DNA from: Allofournierella_A excrementavium | GTDB taxonomy: Bacteria > Bacillota > Clostridia > Oscillospirales > Ruminococcaceae | Assembly (NCBI GenBank): GCA_019120375.1 | Contig: DWVE01000022.1 | Location: 1 to 34,305, forward strand | Direction of reading: 5' to 3' | Length of the DNA: 34,305 bases | Part shown: in pieces, positions 31,310-34,305 of the stretch | Layout: every line of letters begins with the position of its first letter | Numbering within the stretch: position 1 is the first letter of the stretch | The notes under the pieces: model-generated | Seen by the model: the letters and a program-made list of their open reading frames with translations, nothing else | Database searches by the model: none | What the model was told of the DNA's origin: nothing | Position numbers and translations under genes: made by a program

Positions 31310-33919
31310 ATGGCAGAAAAGAAACCTGTGGTTGAAACGGTGAAGACCGATGTGCAGACCATGATCGACACTCTGGTGGAAAAGGCCCAGGTGGCGCTGA
31401 AGGAGTTCATGGCGCTGGATCAGGAAGCAGTGGACAACATCGTCCACGCGATGGCGCTGGCCGGCCTGGACAAACACCAGGAACTGGCCCGCATGGCGGT
31501 GGAGGAGACCGGCCGCGGCGTATATGAAGACAAGGTCATCAAGAACATGTTCGCCACCGAATATATCTGGCACGACATCAAGAAGGAGCGCACGGTGGGC
31601 GTTCTGGAAGAGAACGATATGGAGGGCTATGTGGAAGTGGCCGAGCCCGTGGGCGTGATCTGCGGCGTGACCCCCACCACCAACCCCACCTCCACCACGC
31701 TGTTCAAATGCCTCATCGCGGTAAAGACCCGCAACCCCATCATTTTCGGGTTCCACCCTTCGGCCCAGAAGTGCAGCGCCGAGGCGGCACGCATCGTCTA
31801 TGAAGCGGCGGTGAAGGCAGGCGCGCCCAGGAACTGCATCCAGTGGATCGACAAACCCAGCATCGAGGCCACCGGCGCTTTGATGAATCATCCCGGCGTT
31901 GCCACCATCCTGGCCACCGGCGGCCCCGGCATGGTCAAGGCGGCTTACTCCTGCGGCAAGCCGGCCCTGGGCGTGGGCGCCGGCAACGTGCCCTGCTTCA
32001 TCGAAAAGAGCGCCGATCTGCATCAGGCCTGCACCGACCTGATGATGTCCAAGACTTTCGACAACGGCATGATCTGCGCCTCCGAGCAGGCGGTCATTGT
32101 GGAAAAGCCCATCGCCAAGGACTTTGAGGCCTACATGAAGGCCAACAACTGCTACTTCCTCACCCCGGAGGAGACCGAGACCCTGACCAAGTATATGTTC
32201 CCGGACCCCGCCAAGGGCGTGTTCGCCCCCGTGGTGGGCAAGAGCGCCAACTGGATCGCCGAGCAGGCGGGCATCAATGTGCCGGAAAAGACCAAGATCC
32301 TCATCGCGCCGCTGCCCCATCCCGGCGAGGAGTTCCCCCTGAGCAAGGAGAAGCTCAGCCCGGTGCTGGCCTACTTTGTCTGCAAGGACAAGGAGCAGGG
32401 CTTTGCCTACGCCAACAAGATGCTGGAGCTGGGCGGCCTTGGCCACTCCGCCGTTATCCACACCGGCGACAAGAAAATTGCCGATGAGTACGGCGTGGCC
32501 ATGAAGGTAGGCCGCATCATCGTGAACAGCCCCTCTTCCCAGGGCGCCATCGGTGACATCTACAACACCAACACCCCGTCCCTGACCCTTGGCTGCGGCA
32601 GCTACGGCAAGAACTCGGTGAGCCAGAACGTGACCACCGTCAACCTCATCAACAAAAAGCGCATCGCCAAACGGAGGGTGAACATGCAGTGGTTCAAGGT
32701 CCCGCCCAAGATCTACTTTGAGGAGGACTCCATCCAGTACCTGGAGAAGATGGAGGGCATCAGCCGCGCCTTCATCGTCACCGACCCGGTGATGGTGCAG
32801 CTGGGCAACGTGGACAAGGTGCTGTACTACCTGCGCAAGCGGGAGCAGTACTGCCACAGCGAGATCTACTCCGACGTGGAGAGCGATCCCAGCGTGGAGT
32901 GCATCATGCGCGGCGTGGAGGCCATGCGCGCCTTCCAGCCGGACGTGATCATCGCCATCGGCGGCGGCAGCGCCATCGACGCGGCCAAGGGCATGTGGCT
33001 GTTCTACGAGCATCCCGAGACCAGCTTTGACGGCCTGCGCCAGCGCTTCATGGACATCCGCAAGCGCGCCTTCAAATTCCCGAAGCTTGGCACCAAGACC
33101 AAGCTGGTGGCCATCCCCACCACTTCCGGCACCGGCAGCGAGGTGACCAGCTTCTCGGTCATCACCGACAAATCCAACGGCAACATCAAGTACCCCCTGG
33201 CGGATTATAGCCTGACCCCGGACGTGGCCATCATCGACCCCCAGTTCACCCGCACCATGCCCCGCAGCATCGTGGCCGACACCGGTCTGGACGTGCTGAC
33301 CCATGCCATTGAGGCCTATGTGTCTGTGATGGCCAGCGACTACACCGACGGTCTGGCCCTGCACGCCACCGAGATGGTGTTCACCTACCTGAAAGCCTCC
33401 TACAACGGCGACCAGCTGGCCCGCGAAAAGATGCACAACGCCAGCTGCATCGCGGGCATGGCCTTCACCAACGCCTTCCTGGGTCTCAACCACTCCATGG
33501 CCCACAAGCTGGGCGGCGAGTTCCACATCCCCCACGGCCGCGCCAACGCCATCCTGCTGCCCTACGTCATCGCCTACAACGCGAAGAAGCCCACCAAGTT
33601 TGCGGCCTTCCCCAAATACAAGGAGTATGTGGCCGACAAGCGTTATGCCAAGCTGGCTCAGCGCTGCGGGCTGTGCAACGTGGGCACCGACACCTACGAA
33701 GCGGTGGACTGCCTCATCGCGGCCATCCAGAAGCTGATGATGGATACCGAGCGCCCCCTGACCATCAAGGCCTGTGGTGTGAGCGAAGAAGAATTCCTGG
33801 CCAAGGTGGACGAACTGTCCTACAAGGCGTTCGAGGACCAGTGCACCACCGCCAACCCCGTGTATCCTCTGGTGAGCGAGATCAAGGAGATCTACCTCCA
33901 GGCTTACTACGGCAAATAA
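31310..33919 (+). CDS. adhE: bifunctional acetaldehyde-CoA/alcohol dehydrogenase AdhE
   Basis: 869 residues, full length for AdhE. The N-terminal acetaldehyde dehydrogenase (about 1-440) has its catalytic Cys256 in GMICASEQAV and GVTPTTNPTSTT for cofactor binding. The C-terminal iron alcohol dehydrogenase starts near 460 after a basic linker (NKKRIAKRRVNMQWFK) and has GGGSAIDAAKGMW, HAIEAYVSVMASDYTDGLA and GLNHSMAHKLGGEFHIPHGRANA, including the iron-binding His residues. It turns acetyl-CoA into ethanol with two NADH, in the large helical assemblies (spirosomes) known for AdhE. I chose ATG 31310, 6 nt after GGAAG; upstream in-frame starts lie in the leader. Two Rex-box-like sites in the promoter fit derepression at high NADH. 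Confidence 0.97.
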   Translation: MAEKKPVVETVKTDVQTMIDTLVEKAQVALKEFMALDQEAVDNIVHAMALAGLDKHQELARMAVEETGRGVYEDKVIKNMFATEYIWHDIKKERTVGVLEENDMEGYVEVAEPVGVICGVTPTTNPTSTTLFKCLIAVKTRNPIIFGFHPSAQKCSAEAARIVYEAAVKAGAPRNCIQWIDKPSIEATGALMNHPGVATILATGGPGMVKAAYSCGKPALGVGAGNVPCFIEKSADLHQACTDLMMSKTFDNGMICASEQAVIVEKPIAKDFEAYMKANNCYFLTPEETETLTKYMFPDPAKGVFAPVVGKSANWIAEQAGINVPEKTKILIAPLPHPGEEFPLSKEKLSPVLAYFVCKDKEQGFAYANKMLELGGLGHSAVIHTGDKKIADEYGVAMKVGRIIVNSPSSQGAIGDIYNTNTPSLTLGCGSYGKNSVSQNVTTVNLINKKRIAKRRVNMQWFKVPPKIYFEEDSIQYLEKMEGISRAFIVTDPVMVQLGNVDKVLYYLRKREQYCHSEIYSDVESDPSVECIMRGVEAMRAFQPDVIIAIGGGSAIDAAKGMWLFYEHPETSFDGLRQRFMDIRKRAFKFPKLGTKTKLVAIPTTSGTGSEVTSFSVITDKSNGNIKYPLADYSLTPDVAIIDPQFTRTMPRSIVADTGLDVLTHAIEAYVSVMASDYTDGLALHATEMVFTYLKASYNGDQLAREKMHNASCIAGMAFTNAFLGLNHSMAHKLGGEFHIPHGRANAILLPYVIAYNAKKPTKFAAFPKYKEYVADKRYAKLAQRCGLCNVGTDTYEAVDCLIAAIQKLMMDTERPLTIKACGVSEEEFLAKVDELSYKAFEDQCTTANPVYPLVSEIKEIYLQAYYGK

Positions 33920-33942
33920 GCGATTCACTCCTTTCTGTTGAG

Positions 33943-33984
33943 GGCAGACGGCTGTCTCTTTTGAGGCAGCCGCCTGCCTTTTTT
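33943..33984 (+). terminator. terminator of adhE
   Basis: GGCAGACGGCTGTCT (33943-33957) pairs with AGGCAGCCGCCTGCC (33964-33978) with one mismatch and one G-U pair, then TTTTTT (33979-33984). Confidence 0.9.
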
Positions 33985-34023
33985 GCGCGCACAAAAAAAT
34001 CCTCGGCAATGACGAAAAAAAAC

Positions 34024-34052
34024 TTGACTTTTTGGCCCAGATGCTTTAAATT
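34024..34052 (+). promoter_or_regulatory. promoter of tRNA-Ala(CGC)
   Basis: -35 TTGACT (34024-34029), 17-nt spacer, -10 TAAATT (34047-34052), 19 nt before the tRNA 5' end. Confidence 0.75.
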
Positions 34053-34071
34053 AGATAGAGCAGTCACACAT

Positions 34072-34147
34072 GGGCCTGTAGCTCAGTTGGGAGAGCGCTG
34101 CGTTCGCATCGCAGAGGTCAAGGGTTCGAATCCCTCCAGGTCCACCA
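34072..34147 (+). tRNA. tRNA-Ala(CGC)
   Basis: A 76-nt cloverleaf with encoded CCA. Acceptor GGGCCTG pairs with CAGGTCC (one G-U); D arm GCTCAGTTGGGAGAGC; anticodon stem CTGCG/CGCAG with loop TTCGCAT, anticodon CGC reading GCG; T arm GGGTTCGAATCCC. It has its own promoter and terminator. Confidence 0.96.
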
Positions 34148-34152
34148 TCATC

Positions 34153-34181
34153 GCCGCAAGCAAAATGCTTGCGGCTTTTTT
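34153..34181 (+). terminator. terminator of tRNA-Ala(CGC)
   Basis: GCCGCAAGCA (34153-34162) and TGCTTGCGGC (34166-34175) form a perfect 10-bp stem with an AAA loop, then TTTTTT (34176-34181). Confidence 0.95.
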
Positions 34182-34191
34182 GTATATCGAA

Positions 34192-34214
34192 AACCACTCG
34201 CTAGGCGAGTGGTT
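34192..34214. repeat. perfect 10-bp hairpin downstream of the tRNA
   Basis: AACCACTCGC (34192-34201) and GCGAGTGGTT (34205-34214) with a TAG loop. On the minus strand it is followed by TTCG, so it is at best a weak terminator. Subterminal hairpins of this type also mark the ends of IS200/IS605 elements; neither reading is proved here. Confidence 0.6.
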
Positions 34215-34240
34215 CAAAAGAAGACTAATGTCGATAATGG

Positions 34241-34273
34241 AAAAAGAAAAACTCCCTTTGCTATACTGGGAGT
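34241..34273 (-). terminator. terminator-like hairpin for a minus-strand gene beyond the window
   Basis: On the minus strand ACTCCC (34268-34273) pairs with GGGAGT (34251-34256) over an 11-nt loop and is followed by TTTTCTTTTT (34241-34250). It suggests a minus-strand gene ending to the right of the window. Confidence 0.5.
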
Positions 34274-34305
34274 GCGGTCTGCCAACTGCACAAGCAAGCA
34301 AAGGG

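Noticed and set aside
31211..34009. Long minus-strand open frame opposite adhE
   Set aside because: Shadow of AdhE codon bias; no family motif and the plus-strand gene is certain.
34237..34305. Open frame running off the right edge
   Set aside because: No Shine-Dalgarno, only 23 codons visible, and it overlaps a good minus-strand terminator hairpin.

Overview
The window looks like a chromosome segment from a gut Firmicute of the Oscillospiraceae/Ruminococcaceae, in the Faecalibacterium-Gemmiger-Subdoligranulum neighbourhood. The reasons are GC-rich core genes, strong Shine-Dalgarno sites, a complete bacterial V/A-type ATPase operon, a Rex-AdhE fermentative circuit, a TepA-SpoIIIE/FtsK pair and a lysine riboswitch in front of an NhaC transporter. 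The genus is inferred from gene content and style; no search was run.

Region 1 (about 1-5,910) is accessory DNA with visibly lower and more mixed GC than the rest. It holds the 3' part of a GHKL ATPase fused to a PD-(D/E)XK-like nuclease, a small DUF6809-like protein, and a translationally overlapped trio: a degenerate tyrosine-recombinase-like protein, a 75-residue protein and an intact-looking tyrosine recombinase. A Phd-Doc toxin-antitoxin pair follows. A perfect 14-bp-arm palindrome lies across the end of the recombinase gene and the toxin-antitoxin promoter. The region stops at a tRNA-Ala(GGC) gene on the minus strand whose 3' end faces it, a common island boundary.

Region 2 (6,198-16,131) is one V/A-type ATPase operon in the order G, C, I-like head, I, K, F, E, A, B, D, with its own promoter and terminator. 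Subunit I is followed back by an unusual stand-alone copy of its soluble N-terminal half (7,741-8,706). Region 3 (16,145-20,353) is a set of minus-strand genes: rex and tdk, then a TetR regulator, then a three-gene cluster (unknown protein, small membrane protein, DUF1266-like protein). Two matching promoter-operator sites suggest that TetR controls both itself and that cluster.

Region 4 (20,370-28,105) runs on the plus strand: tepA, an apparently inserted promoter/leader peptide/terminator/GNAT acetyltransferase cassette flanked by a short direct repeat, ftsK/spoIIIE, a YgiQ-type radical SAM gene, a ComEC-like metallo-beta-lactamase gene, and DUF3006 and DUF1294 genes. A DUF975 membrane protein gene converges on it from the other strand.

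Region 5 (29,001-34,305) has a lysine riboswitch controlling an NhaC-family transporter with an unusual secreted four-CxxC N-terminal domain. Next is adhE behind two Rex-box-like operators; the rex gene is in this same window, so NADH sensing and ethanol formation can be linked directly. The window ends with tRNA-Ala(CGC) and two further hairpins, one of which reads as the terminator of a minus-strand gene outside the window.
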